Below are positions 51,122 to 60,348 of a DNA stretch of 64,000 nt, piece after piece. The position numbers and the translations under genes were made by a program. This stretch comes from Caldilineaceae bacterium SB0661_bin_32. Its GTDB lineage: Bacteria > Chloroflexota > Anaerolineae > Caldilineales > Caldilineaceae. The number at the start of each line of letters is the position of its first letter. The stretch's first letter is position 1. The notes under the pieces are model-generated. The model saw only the letters and a list, made by a program, of their open reading frames with translations, was not told the origin of the DNA and ran no database searches. The stretch lies in assembly GCA_009841235.1 (NCBI GenBank), contig VXMH01000014.1, forward strand, positions 1 through 64,000, written 5' to 3'.

Positions 51122-51844
51122 ATGTCTGCCCCTCTTCTCGTCGTCGAAGACGTCTATGCCGGCTATCAGGATTTCGATATCCTGAAGGGCGTCTCGCTCG
51201 TTGTGCATCCCGGCGAGATCGTCTGTGTCATCGGCCCCAACGGCGTCGGCAAGTCGACCGTCTTCAAAGCGATCTACGGCTTTGTCAGTGTGCGCCTGGG
51301 CACCGTCCACTTCGGCGGGCAGGAGATCACCAACGCCCGCCCCCAGGATGTCCTCAGCGCCGGTATCTCCATCGTCCCTCAACTGCGCAGCGTCTTCCCG
51401 CAGATGACGGTCATGGAAAACCTGGAGATGGGTATGTATCTCGAAGACGACCAGGCGCGCATCCACCAGCGCATCCAATACATCTTCGAGCTGTTTCCGC
51501 GCCTGGCGGAGCGGCGCAGCCAGATGGCCGGCACCATGTCCGGCGGTGAGCAGCGTATGCTCGAGATCGGCCGCGCCCTGATGCTGGAGCCCAAGATCGT
51601 GATGATGGACGAACCGAGCGCCGGCCTCTCCCCGCTGATCACCCGCATGATCTTCGAAAACATCCGGCGCCTCAACGAAGAGATCGGCCTTACCGTCCTC
51701 ATGATCGAGCAGAACGCCCGCCAGGGCCTCGAAGCCAGCCACCGCGGCTATGTCCTCGAACTTGGCCGCAACGCCTACGAAGGCGAAGCTCAGGCCCTCC
51801 TCGGCAACCGAGACGTCCGCCGGGCATTCCTGGGCGGCCATTGA
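51122..51844 (+). CDS. livF: Branched-chain amino acid ABC transporter ATPase (LivF-like)
   Basis: The 240-residue ATPase has Walker A CVIGPNGVGKSTVFKAIYG, Q-loop VPQLRSVFPQMTVMENLEMG, signature MSGGEQRMLEIGRALM, Walker B IVMMDEPSAGLSP and switch VLMIEQNARQGLEASHRGYVLELG. In LivF proteins the usual switch His is replaced by Gln or Glu in the IEQN motif, so this is normal for the family. It ends the importer operon. The ATG is directly preceded by a dispersed repeat and has no Shine-Dalgarno. Confidence 0.94.
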   Translation: MSAPLLVVEDVYAGYQDFDILKGVSLVVHPGEIVCVIGPNGVGKSTVFKAIYGFVSVRLGTVHFGGQEITNARPQDVLSAGISIVPQLRSVFPQMTVMENLEMGMYLEDDQARIHQRIQYIFELFPRLAERRSQMAGTMSGGEQRMLEIGRALMLEPKIVMMDEPSAGLSPLITRMIFENIRRLNEEIGLTVLMIEQNARQGLEASHRGYVLELGRNAYEGEAQALLGNRDVRRAFLGGH

Positions 51845-52044
51845 GACACCAAAGAGCTGTGAAGTTCTATGTATGCAGGGCATTCAGTCTACGAAGTGCC
51901 TACCGTTGACTGTCCGATTCTTGGGGGTGGGGGATACGTAGTCAGTTCGTTGTCTACGTCAAGCCATGAGGGTTTGAAAGCGGCGGCTACCGTTCTAACA
52001 TTTCTTGTAAGGTGAGAATCCCCTATTGGAGTTCACAAAAGCCC

Positions 52045-53136
52045 ATGAACATCGAACTCGTAGCCTACTCCCAAGCCAATCCGGCCCTCGATCCCGCCGA
52101 CCTGCTCGAAATGAGCGATCTGGCAACCATCTGGAACGGCGCCAGCACCTATCCCGAAAACGTCATCGAGTATGCCGGCCGCGTCTGCTATCGCAGTACG
52201 CACCGCATGGGCACAGCGCCGCGGTTTATAGTCAATCGCGTCAAGGAAGGCCACGAGGATATCATCGAGCACATCGTGGCCACCGTGCGCGTGCGCAACA
52301 GCGAAGAGCCGCTCCGCTGGCGCATGCTCAACCGCCACTGCGAGGTGACGCAGGAGGCCGACGGCAGCTGGCTCGTCAGCGCCAACACGCGCGTCTGGCT
52401 GGACTTCTTCCGGAGGGGGATCGGACTGCAGGCGATGCCGTTTCTACAAGCGATCGCGCCCAAAGTCTACGCCGAATTTGCCGCCGATATCCCAAGCGGC
52501 AACGGCTCCCAGCCCCCGGAACCTGCCGCCATCCCGCCGCCCCCGTCCGTGCCCTCACTCGATGTAGACACGTCCTGCCTGCGCCCGCGCGAGGAAGGGC
52601 CCCTGCGGGTGACGCTGCTGGCCTTCACCCAGCCCGGGCTCGACGATGCCGACGCCCAACTCCACCATGGCTCGGCCACCTTCTTTTTTGAAGGGATCAG
52701 CCGCGCCTGCACACATCAGCTGGTGCGCCACCGCCTGGCCAGCTTCAGTCAAGAAAGCCAGAGGTACGTGGGATTAGACAAAGGCGAGTGGAGCGCGGTT
52801 GTCCCCCCGGCCATTCAAGGAAGTGAAAAAGCCCAGGCTAAACTGAATGAAGCTTGGGACTATCTCCAGCAAACCTATCAGGAGTTACGGGAGATGGGCA
52901 TTCGCAAAGAGGACGCCCGTTTTCTCCTGCCCAACGCCGCCGAGACCCGCATCGTCACCAGCATGAACTTCGCAGCCTGGAGCCACTTCCTCTGGCTGCG
53001 CGCCGTCGACAAAGCCGCCCAGTGGGAGATCCGCCGCCTCGGCCAGCTCGTGCTGGAAATGCTCTACACCGTCGCTCCCGGCGTCTTCCAGGAACACTGG
53101 GACGTCTACCGGGAGAAATTCCCCGCGTCCTCGTAA
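52045..53136 (+). CDS. thyX: FAD-dependent thymidylate synthase ThyX, long form
   Basis: The 363-residue product carries [14 protein letters not shown] (228-241), the ThyX RHRxxSxxxxSxR motif, in the C-terminal half, followed by [42 protein letters not shown], also typical. It makes dTMP from dUMP using FAD and methylene-tetrahydrofolate. Usual ThyX is about 220-250 residues. The N-terminal half here looks like a shortened, degenerate ThyX copy: [15 protein letters not shown] and [15 protein letters not shown] match the GHxSxxEH and NxRxxxxF segments, but its RHR motif is missing. A proline-rich linker (about 150-175) joins the halves. The frame is open to 52012; the ATG at 52045 fits better. 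Confidence 0.9.
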   Translation: MNIELVAYSQANPALDPADLLEMSDLATIWNGASTYPENVIEYAGRVCYRSTHRMGTAPRFIVNRVKEGHEDIIEHIVATVRVRNSEEPLRWRMLNRHCEVTQEADGSWLVSANTRVWLDFFRRGIGLQAMPFLQAIAPKVYAEFAADIPSGNGSQPPEPAAIPPPPSVPSLDVDTSCLRPREEGPLRVTLLAFTQPGLDDADAQLHHGSATFFFEGISRACTHQLVRHRLASFSQESQRYVGLDKGEWSAVVPPAIQGSEKAQAKLNEAWDYLQQTYQELREMGIRKEDARFLLPNAAETRIVTSMNFAAWSHFLWLRAVDKAAQWEIRRLGQLVLEMLYTVAPGVFQEHWDVYREKFPASS

Positions 53137-53187
53137 GCGCGCCGGGCAACATTCTATGATCTCCTGCCCGCAAGGAGCGCGCTGACC

Positions 53188-54462
53188 GTGTTTGATCGTT
53201 TTCGCAGCCGTTCCGCGCGCGTTGCCGTCGTCGGGCTTGGCTACGTGGGCCTGCCTCTGGCCGTCACCTTGGCCGCATCCGGATACGAAGTCGTCGGCAT
53301 CGACCTGGACCCGACCAAAATCGAAGCCGTCCATCAGGGGCGCTCCTACATCGCCGACGTTGCCGACGTCGACTTAACCGCCCAGTCGTCCCGCCTGCGC
53401 GCGACCGGCGACTACGCTGTCCTCAGCCAGTGCGATGCGGTCTCAATCTGCCTGCCCACACCGCTCGATCGCACAGGACAGCCGGACGTCTCCTCCATTC
53501 TCGCCAGCGGCCGGGAGATCGCCCGCCATCTGCATCCGGGCCTGGTAGTCGTCCTCGAGTCCACCTCCTATCCCGGCACGACAACCGAACTGCTGCTGCC
53601 CATTCTCGAAGCCGCCGCCCAACCGCACGGATGGCGGTTGGGCGAGGAGTTCTTTGTCGCTTTTTCGCCCGAGCGCGTCGATCCCGGACGCACCGACTGG
53701 ACCATCCAGACCACGCCCAAGATCGTAGCCGGCGCGACCGAAAACTGCCTTGCCGCAGTGCAGGCCTACTACGGACAGGTCTTCGAAACGCTTGTGCCCG
53801 TCTCCTCGCCGTCCGCTGCGGAGATGGCCAAACTGTTCGAAAATACCTACCGTTTCATCAACATCTCTTTGGTCAATGAACTGCTGCTGATGTGCGACAG
53901 ATTGGGGTTGGACTGCTGGGAGGTATTGGAGGCGGCCGCAACCAAACCCTTCGGTTTTACCAGGTTCATGCCGGGGCCGGGGGTTGGAGGCCCTTGTATT
54001 CCCGTCGACCCCCACTTTCTTGCCTGGAAAATGAGGTCGCTCAATGCCACTGCCCGCTTTATCGAGCTGGCCGGCCAGATCAACGCCGAGATGCCGCGCT
54101 ATTGGGTGCAGAAGGTGCAGGATGCGCTCAACGATGCCGGCAAGGCTGTGAGAGGCAGCCGCGTCCTGGTACTGGGCGCGGCCTATAAGCCCGACGTCAC
54201 TGATGCGCGCGAGTCGCCGGTCGTCGATATCCTGCAACGCCTCCTCCAAAAAGGCGCGCAGGTCAGGTACCACGACCCATACATTCTGTCTTTGGCGGAA
54301 ATGGGAGTTCCTCTTGCCGCGGTCACCGATCTTGAAGGAGAGGTTCAGAAAGCCGACTGTGTGGTGATCGCCACCGCGCACAGTGCCTACGACTGGTCAT
54401 CGATCGCGCACGGCGCGGCCATACTGGTCGATACCCGCTTCATCGTGAAGCGCGGCTCGTGA
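53188..54462 (+). CDS. Nucleotide-sugar dehydrogenase (UDP-N-acetylglucosamine 6-dehydrogenase-like)
   Basis: The 424-residue NAD-dependent enzyme oxidises the C6 alcohol of a UDP-sugar to the acid. VAVVGLGYVGLPLAVTLAASGY (about residues 12-33) is the NAD site, LESTSYPGTT the middle motif, and GPGVGGPCIPVDPHFLAWK holds the catalytic Cys (about 270). CIPVDP-x-FLxWK favours the WbpA/UDP-GlcNAc dehydrogenase type over UDP-glucose dehydrogenase. GAAYKPDVTDARESP is the C-terminal UDP-binding motif. The GTG start at 53188 has AAGGAG upstream. It probably supplies a sugar acid for surface polysaccharide; no glycosyltransferases are next to it. Confidence 0.92.
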   Translation: MFDRFRSRSARVAVVGLGYVGLPLAVTLAASGYEVVGIDLDPTKIEAVHQGRSYIADVADVDLTAQSSRLRATGDYAVLSQCDAVSICLPTPLDRTGQPDVSSILASGREIARHLHPGLVVVLESTSYPGTTTELLLPILEAAAQPHGWRLGEEFFVAFSPERVDPGRTDWTIQTTPKIVAGATENCLAAVQAYYGQVFETLVPVSSPSAAEMAKLFENTYRFINISLVNELLLMCDRLGLDCWEVLEAAATKPFGFTRFMPGPGVGGPCIPVDPHFLAWKMRSLNATARFIELAGQINAEMPRYWVQKVQDALNDAGKAVRGSRVLVLGAAYKPDVTDARESPVVDILQRLLQKGAQVRYHDPYILSLAEMGVPLAAVTDLEGEVQKADCVVIATAHSAYDWSSIAHGAAILVDTRFIVKRGS

Positions 54463-54492
54463 GACACCACCATCCACACTTCTTCACGAGCC
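54454..54492 (+). terminator. Inverted repeat over the end of the UDP-sugar dehydrogenase gene
   Basis: GGCTCGTGA (54454-54462, including the stop) pairs perfectly with TCACGAGCC (54484-54492). A second inverted repeat, CTGATCA/TGATCAG, follows at 54494-54523. There is no T-run, so rho-independent termination is uncertain. Confidence 0.4.
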
Positions 54493-54560
54493 GCTGATCA
54501 CCGCACCGAGAACCACTGATCAGAGTTTCCTGAATTGCGCCGGGTTTCCTCGCGCGTCCT

Positions 54561-55031
54561 TTAGCGTTCATCCTGGTGCTGGCCACCCATCAGACGGGGT
54601 TGAATGCCCTGTGTTCGCAAAATCTGGCGGATAGTTTCCACGGAGATCTGGGCTACGACTTCTTCGTCGATCAGGTATTTGCGCAACCGCTGCAGCGACC
54701 ACTGATTGAACGGCAGTTTCAGTGAGGTCGGATCGGCAGAGGCGATGTCAACGATCGCCTGCCGTTGCGCCGCCGTAAACACGGGAGGGCGGCCGGGCGA
54801 TTTCCCGCTGCGCAAACCATCGAGGCCATGTCTATTGTAGCGATGGATCCACTTCCGCACATTGATCGGATGCAGATCGACTTCGCGGCTGATTTCCTGG
54901 ACCTTATGGCCTTGAGCAGACAGGAGGATGATCATAAGGCGCTGAATCGAAACGTCATTCTCCATATTCTGGATGATGCGCTCCAACTCTTCCCACTCTT
55001 CCTCCTCCAATTTTCGAACGTAAAGTGCCAT
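54561..55031 (-). CDS. Orphan IS630-type helix-turn-helix protein (no catalytic domain)
   Basis: This 156-residue protein consists of the N-terminal DNA-binding part of IS630/Tc1-like transposases: [46 protein letters not shown] (about residues 28-73 overall), then [10 protein letters not shown] and [13 protein letters not shown] with [18 protein letters not shown]. The DDE catalytic domain that normally follows is absent; the frame stops after about 20 further residues. No terminal inverted repeats or target duplication were seen. It may be a decayed insertion sequence or a domesticated regulator; the ORF itself is intact. Confidence 0.8.
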   Translation of the reverse strand: MALYVRKLEEEEWEELERIIQNMENDVSIQRLMIILLSAQGHKVQEISREVDLHPINVRKWIHRYNRHGLDGLRSGKSPGRPPVFTAAQRQAIVDIASADPTSLKLPFNQWSLQRLRKYLIDEEVVAQISVETIRQILRTQGIQPRLMGGQHQDER

Positions 55032-55098
55032 GAATTGTCTCCATTTTTGTCCGCCGGCAACTGCCCGCCTGGATGGGGGCGACGAACAAATCCTCTCC

Positions 55099-55401
55099 CT
55101 ATAGTTGAAAAGTGCGGCTATTGTCCTCTACAACCCTCTGATTGTAGTTTGTTACGTGCCTCAATAGTCGTCTGTGCAAATTCTGCCAGGTTTCGCTCTG
55201 CAGAACTGCCTGGAGCCGTTCCAGATCAGAGACCTCGCCAATCGTTAGCATTTGCGGGCCGTTTCCATAGATGGTATACCAAACTTCGGCGGGGTTGATT
55301 CCCAACCGCATGAGTCCCGGTGCATATTCGCGCATGACAAACTCAAAATAGGGTTGTTCATGGCCCATTTTGATGTCCCACTGCATCAACAGACGTACCA
55401 T
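55099..55401 (-). CDS. Small hypothetical protein, dimeric alpha/beta-barrel-like
   Basis: The 100-residue soluble protein starts [30 protein letters not shown], a pattern of strand, then a helix with a conserved E-x2-Y-F, like ferredoxin-fold dimeric barrels (NIPSNAP/EthD-like). [12 protein letters not shown] and a terminal helix [12 protein letters not shown] fit the second half of that fold. The ATG at 55401 lacks a Shine-Dalgarno; the frame is open to 55488. It is divergent from the next plus-strand gene, about 80 bases away. Function unknown; assignment rests on pattern only. Confidence 0.55.
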   Translation of the reverse strand: MVRLLMQWDIKMGHEQPYFEFVMREYAPGLMRLGINPAEVWYTIYGNGPQMLTIGEVSDLERLQAVLQSETWQNLHRRLLRHVTNYNQRVVEDNSRTFQL

Positions 55402-55480
55402 ATGCACTCTGACTGCGCCCAACAGAAGTGCGAGATCTCTGCATGCAATCACCCTGCTCGACCAAAGGGTGAATCTTTTT

Positions 55481-57610
55481 ATGCGCATGACATCATATCA
55501 AGAGTGCCCTAAGATCGCAACTTTTCTCTGCCGGTTTTTATTCTGTATCTTTTGTTGTGGAATCTTCCTGTCCAACGCCCGCGATCCTCTGTTGGCCGCG
55601 TCCCCGCTTGAGAACCGCCTCCCTGAACACCGATTCCAATCGGAATCTGCTGTTGCGTCACATCTTCTTCTGCAACCTGCCCTTGAGACATCGCTGGTTC
55701 TCCTTACCCACACACTGGATGTTCGCGTCGCAACCGCTGACGGCCGCTCGCTGACACTGCAAATCGAAGCCTCCTACCGCCTGCACAATGAGGAAGACGA
55801 GGCCATCACAGCGACCTTGCTCGTCGTGCAGCCCGCAAACGCCGCCGCCGCCGGGCATCCCTTGCCCCGCAACATCACCGTGACCCTTGATGGACAGCCG
55901 CTCGCCCTCCAATCCGCCGGTCAAACGGTGGGGCAGAGCGTTCAGGCAGAGTTTGACGCAGACGCCCGCCGGCGTCTCACCCTGCGCTATGATCTGCCCC
56001 TCACCGCCACGCAGACCTTCGACTTTCATTACCCAATATCTGAGCTGCTATCCTGGCCCAGTGACATCAGCGGTTGGCGTGTAACGATCGATTTTGCCGG
56101 CATGGACCAGTGGCTGGCCCCCTCGAACAGTTGGCTGCAGATTTCCCCGCGCGGCTGGAAAATGCGCGCCAGCCAGTTGGAATGGCTGCGCGAGGAGCGG
56201 CCGCCCACGACAGACGTTCATTTCCAGGCGCTGCATCCGCAATGGATTCGGGAGATTCAAGTCACTCAGAACGCGGTACGCGTCCAAAACGATCTGGAAT
56301 CCATGCAGCGGCTGGGCGATCTGTACGCGCAACTGCACCAGGCACCCGCCCTGCGCAACGCGTCTCGCGACCGCTTCTATGAACAGGCCCTGGCCGCCTA
56401 CACGCAAGCGCTGCATCTGGGCGAAGAACGCGCCCGGCCCGACACTGTTCTTGCCGCAGTGCGTTACCGGCTGGCAGCGCTTTATCGCAAGCGCGCAATT
56501 GCCTCAGATGGCTCCGTCGACAGCGTCTACGTCGCGCTTATGCTGGCGGAGGCAGAAAAGGCTCTCCCGGCTACGCCGCAAGGGCCAACCCGCACGGAGC
56601 TGCAAAGCTGGGTGGCCCAGGGTCTGCAGCAGCAGTTGCGGACGGCCCGTTTGCAGGAAAACTGGCCCCAGGCCCTGCTGTTAACCGAAAGGCTGGCTCG
56701 TCTGCCCGCCGATGTCGTCGATCCGGCCACCCTGGAAGATGAACGCCGGGCCATCCTGCTGCACGAAGTTCTGCAACAGTTGCAGGATGGCAATGAAGAC
56801 GCCGCAGTGAAGCTGGTAGGTGAAGAGTTTCTGACTGGGGAGACCCTGCCCCGACCGGAGTTCCGCACACTTTTTGCCAATTGGCAGATTACGGTTACAG
56901 TGAACCGGAATGACATGTCCATAAGTGCCTTGGCGCGCCCCATCTTCCAGAGGCGGGTCGACGGCGAGGGTGCCCTGAACACTCTGCTGAACTCCTGGTC
57001 AGCTTCCGGGGCGGCCAATGCAGCACTGACCGTGGATGCGAACGGGTTTCTCATCCAACTGGACCAACTCGACGCTGCCAAACGTCGGCTTCTGGCCCAG
57101 AATACGCCCCAATTGCCTGACTGGGCGCTGCTACGCAGCGTCTTGCTGACGACGGAGCAGGAGACGCGGCAGGAGACCCAACTCCTGTGGCAGCGGACCA
57201 CACAGGCGATTGATGTGGACTTTCGACCAGTCGGAGACCAATGGCACAGTATGGCAGCTTCCCTGGACAGAGAGGCGACCGCAGTTGAGGACGAAACCGC
57301 GTCTGCAACCGCGTTGAATCGCGCCGAAGCCGCCGCGCTGGAGATCCGTCAGTCTCTGCGAGCGGCCCAGCACCGGCTGGAAGCGGGCCGCTGGCGGCGG
57401 CTTGTCTCCGACAGCACTGTGCAGGTCGTGATGGGCGAACTGCCCGACGACGCGTCCCCGCAGCGGGTGTGGCTGCTTGGGCTGACAGATCCGCCGCAGC
57501 GGCTGACGAACCACATGGAGAGCATTAGCGCAGTGCGGTTGTGGCTTGCCATCGCCCTGGCCGTCGTCCTCAGTTCTCTGTTCGCCGGTCTGCTGTGGCT
57601 ATTGCTCTGA
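55481..57610 (+). CDS. Exported protein with C-terminal membrane anchor, partner of the transglutaminase
   Basis: The 709-residue protein has an N-terminal hydrophobic segment (about residues 10-28, ATFLCRFLFCIFCCGIFL) that acts as signal or anchor. A beta-rich domain follows (LEVRVATADGRSLTLQIEAS-like, about 75-290), then a long helical region (about 300-640) rich in Gln and Arg. A C-terminal helix AVRLWLAIALAVVLSSLFAGLLWLLL (about 684-709) ends the protein. The helical part includes tetratricopeptide-like spacing (DRFYEQALAAYTQALHLGEERA). The frame is open to 55370; I chose ATG 55481. It lies 111 bases before the TgpA-like gene. Function unknown. Confidence 0.75.
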   Translation: MRMTSYQECPKIATFLCRFLFCIFCCGIFLSNARDPLLAASPLENRLPEHRFQSESAVASHLLLQPALETSLVLLTHTLDVRVATADGRSLTLQIEASYRLHNEEDEAITATLLVVQPANAAAAGHPLPRNITVTLDGQPLALQSAGQTVGQSVQAEFDADARRRLTLRYDLPLTATQTFDFHYPISELLSWPSDISGWRVTIDFAGMDQWLAPSNSWLQISPRGWKMRASQLEWLREERPPTTDVHFQALHPQWIREIQVTQNAVRVQNDLESMQRLGDLYAQLHQAPALRNASRDRFYEQALAAYTQALHLGEERARPDTVLAAVRYRLAALYRKRAIASDGSVDSVYVALMLAEAEKALPATPQGPTRTELQSWVAQGLQQQLRTARLQENWPQALLLTERLARLPADVVDPATLEDERRAILLHEVLQQLQDGNEDAAVKLVGEEFLTGETLPRPEFRTLFANWQITVTVNRNDMSISALARPIFQRRVDGEGALNTLLNSWSASGAANAALTVDANGFLIQLDQLDAAKRRLLAQNTPQLPDWALLRSVLLTTEQETRQETQLLWQRTTQAIDVDFRPVGDQWHSMAASLDREATAVEDETASATALNRAEAAALEIRQSLRAAQHRLEAGRWRRLVSDSTVQVVMGELPDDASPQRVWLLGLTDPPQRLTNHMESISAVRLWLAIALAVVLSSLFAGLLWLLL

Positions 57611-57698
57611 CGCATAAATCGTGATTAAACTTTCTGCCGGATTGTCAGGCCCCGATGCGCTGCCGCTTCGTTACATGAACACCGCCGGCGGTCGCCCC

Positions 57699-57720
57699 CC
57701 TGGCAACCAGGAAACCTGAC
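57699..57720 (+). promoter_or_regulatory. Hairpin overlapping the ribosome site of the TgpA-like gene
   Basis: CCTGG (57699-57703) pairs with CCAGG (57707-57711) around CAA. The second arm covers the CAGGA that would serve as Shine-Dalgarno for the ATG at 57722, so initiation could be modulated. Confidence 0.35.
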
Positions 57721-57721
57721 T

Positions 57722-60298
57722 ATGCGAGACCAAAGTAGGAACCCACTTCGCTCAACTGTACCAGGATTCACGGATCCTGTCACCGACACCGGTATATCAG
57801 AATACGCCCTCGACGCGTCTGAGGAAGCTGCCGCTACTCTGGTGGACGCGCCCGATGAATCGGACGAACAGACCCAAACACCCTTTGCTTATTTCCGCGA
57901 AGGGCGGGCAATCACGCTTCTGTTGCTCGGCTTCATCTATCTCATCCTGGCGCTCTCGCTCAGTAGCGCCGGCTGGACCGGCGCAATGAGCATGACCATG
58001 CTGATCGCTGTTGTTCTCGGCGCGCTGGCCATGGGCGCGCTGATCTCGTTCAGCCGCTTTGACAGCTTCTTCATGCTTTCCCACAGCTTCGCGACCGGAC
58101 TGGCGTGGGTGTTCTTCCTGATGACCTTTCTCGTGGGGGACGAGCAGCGCGTGCAGGCATTCATGGAGAGGGGCATCCCCGTCCTGCAGGCCCGGGCCTA
58201 TTTCCTTCTGGAGCGCTGGCTGGAGTGGATTGAAGCCGCCATTAACCGGCAGGCCAGCAACGACAACGTTGTCTTCATCTTCGAGATCGGTTTTCTCGTC
58301 TGGTGGCTCACCTATCTGGGCGTCTGGTCGGTCTTTCGGCACGGCCATGTTTGGCGCGGCGTGCTCATGGCCGGAATCGCCCTCCTCGTAAATACCCATT
58401 ACGCGCCCGTGTCGGTGATGGGGTTCCTCGTGGCATACTGCATGGTCGCCCTGCTGCTCCTCGCCTGGACCACTCTCGTCGACCATCGTCAGCGCTGGCG
58501 CTCACAGAGCATCTATTTCAGCGAAGATATCAACTTCGATTTCATGCGCTCCGGCTTCATGTATACAGCGGCCGTAATCGCCCTCGCATTCATCGCGCCC
58601 AACATGGGCCGCAGTCTTCCCTTCCACGACCTGCTCCAGCCCGTTAATCAGCGCTGGGAGGAGGCCATGCAGGAGTGGAACCGCCTCTACCAGGGCTTGA
58701 ACCGGCAGACCCGGCCCGTCCAGACAGGTTTCGGCCGCACCTTGACCTTGGGCGGAGAACGCACTGTCAGCGACCGTCTGATTATGGAAGTGGAGGCGCC
58801 CTCCGGCCGCTACTGGCGGGCCGTTGCTTTCGACCGTTTCACCGGCCGCCAGTGGATCAACACCGCCGAGGGTGAGAACACATACCGTTCGAACGAACCG
58901 ATCCCGGCGGCGTTGTGGTCCGCCCGCGCGCCGGTCACACAGACCATTACCATCCGTATACCGACCGGAAATATCCTCCTCGCCATGCCGGATGTGGTGC
59001 AGGCCAGTATTCCGTTGGCGGCGCTTCAGCAGCCGCTTGCCTACGCCGATCTGGCCGATTCCGCTTCGACAGATCAGGCGGAATCCGAGCTGACATGGGC
59101 GCGTTCCAGAATCACGCTTGAGGCCGGCGAAAGCTATCAGGTGATCAGCAGCCAAACCACTGTCACCGTACGGGAGCTGCGTGAAGCGGGTATCATCGAC
59201 TATCCGGCACAGGCTCTTAACCGCTACCTTCAACTTCCCGTCACTTTTTCACCGCGCGTCGCAGAGCTGGCTGAGGAGGTGATGGCCGACGAGACCACAA
59301 CCTACGACAAAGTCAAGGCGTTGGAGCGACACTTGCGCACCTACGACTACGACGAAGGAATCGAGGCGCCTGCCTCAGATGAAGACCCGCTGGAGTACTT
59401 CCTCTTCGACATCCAGCGCGGCTACTGCGACTACTACGCTTCGGCCATGGCGGCCATGCTGCGAAGCCAGGGGATCCCCGCACGCGCCGCCAGCGGCTAC
59501 GCCGAAGGAACTTACGACCCGGAGATCGGTACCTATCTGGTTACGGAACGGGACGCACATACCTGGGTCGAGGTCTACTTCCCGCCATACGGCTGGCTCG
59601 AGTTCGAGCCGACCTCCGGTGAAAGTATTCTCGATCGTCCTTCGGGGGCAGAGCTCCAGGATAGCGGGCTCATTCCCGGTATGGATGAAATCGCGGCCGA
59701 AGACGAGGACTTCCTCTTTGATGACGCACTGGACTTCGAAGAAGAGTTTCCCCAGGACATCGCCGGACCCGTCACGGGCATCGGCGGACTCCCAACTCGC
59801 GCTCCTGCCATCACAACCAGCTTCATCCTGGTCGTATTGACACTGATCGCCGGTGTATGGCTTCTGCGGCGGCGCATGTATCAGGGTCCCAGAGCCTTTA
59901 TGCAGGAACCCCAGATCTACTATGAACGCCTGCTGAACTGGACTTCGCGGCTGAAGTTACCTCTGCGCTCGCGGCGGATCCAAGATCAACCGAGCCCGCA
60001 GGAACTCATGCGCCCGAGTCCGATCGCAAGCCAAATATCGCGGCGAACGCCCGCCGAACAGGCGTTGACGCCTTATGAACGCGAGGCGCTTCTGGCGGAA
60101 GATCTCCCCCAGGGCATCCCGTTTATCCGGCGCATCATCGAAATCTACGTTCAGTTCCGCTATGCCCCGCGCCCGGAGCATCTTGAAGACGGGGTCCGGC
60201 ACGAACTGAACCACAATTGGCGCCGGCTTCGTCCTGTTCTGTTGAAGGCTTGGGTACGGCAAAGGCTCAACTGGCGCGCCTCTGCCGGAGGCAGTTAG
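57722..60298 (+). CDS. TgpA-like membrane transglutaminase-domain protein
   Basis: In this 858-residue protein about six membrane helices (about 62-300) form a DUF3488-like part. The external transglutaminase core has the catalytic Cys in RGYCDYYASAMAAMLRSQGIPAR (C569), His in RDAHTWVEVYF (H613) and the acidic residue in WLEFEPTSGE (E629). A final membrane helix (about 696-715, ITTSFILVVLTLIAGVWLL) is followed by a DUF4129-like cytoplasmic tail. This is the TgpA/YebA architecture. It would cross-link or cleave amide bonds in exported proteins or cell wall peptides. The upstream anchored protein may be its substrate or partner. Confidence 0.88.
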   Translation: MRDQSRNPLRSTVPGFTDPVTDTGISEYALDASEEAAATLVDAPDESDEQTQTPFAYFREGRAITLLLLGFIYLILALSLSSAGWTGAMSMTMLIAVVLGALAMGALISFSRFDSFFMLSHSFATGLAWVFFLMTFLVGDEQRVQAFMERGIPVLQARAYFLLERWLEWIEAAINRQASNDNVVFIFEIGFLVWWLTYLGVWSVFRHGHVWRGVLMAGIALLVNTHYAPVSVMGFLVAYCMVALLLLAWTTLVDHRQRWRSQSIYFSEDINFDFMRSGFMYTAAVIALAFIAPNMGRSLPFHDLLQPVNQRWEEAMQEWNRLYQGLNRQTRPVQTGFGRTLTLGGERTVSDRLIMEVEAPSGRYWRAVAFDRFTGRQWINTAEGENTYRSNEPIPAALWSARAPVTQTITIRIPTGNILLAMPDVVQASIPLAALQQPLAYADLADSASTDQAESELTWARSRITLEAGESYQVISSQTTVTVRELREAGIIDYPAQALNRYLQLPVTFSPRVAELAEEVMADETTTYDKVKALERHLRTYDYDEGIEAPASDEDPLEYFLFDIQRGYCDYYASAMAAMLRSQGIPARAASGYAEGTYDPEIGTYLVTERDAHTWVEVYFPPYGWLEFEPTSGESILDRPSGAELQDSGLIPGMDEIAAEDEDFLFDDALDFEEEFPQDIAGPVTGIGGLPTRAPAITTSFILVVLTLIAGVWLLRRRMYQGPRAFMQEPQIYYERLLNWTSRLKLPLRSRRIQDQPSPQELMRPSPIASQISRRTPAEQALTPYEREALLAEDLPQGIPFIRRIIEIYVQFRYAPRPEHLEDGVRHELNHNWRRLRPVLLKAWVRQRLNWRASAGGS

Positions 60299-60348
60299 AG
60301 GAACTGTCGATAGCGTCTTGCACAGTGGCCGACCGCGCGAAACCGCAG

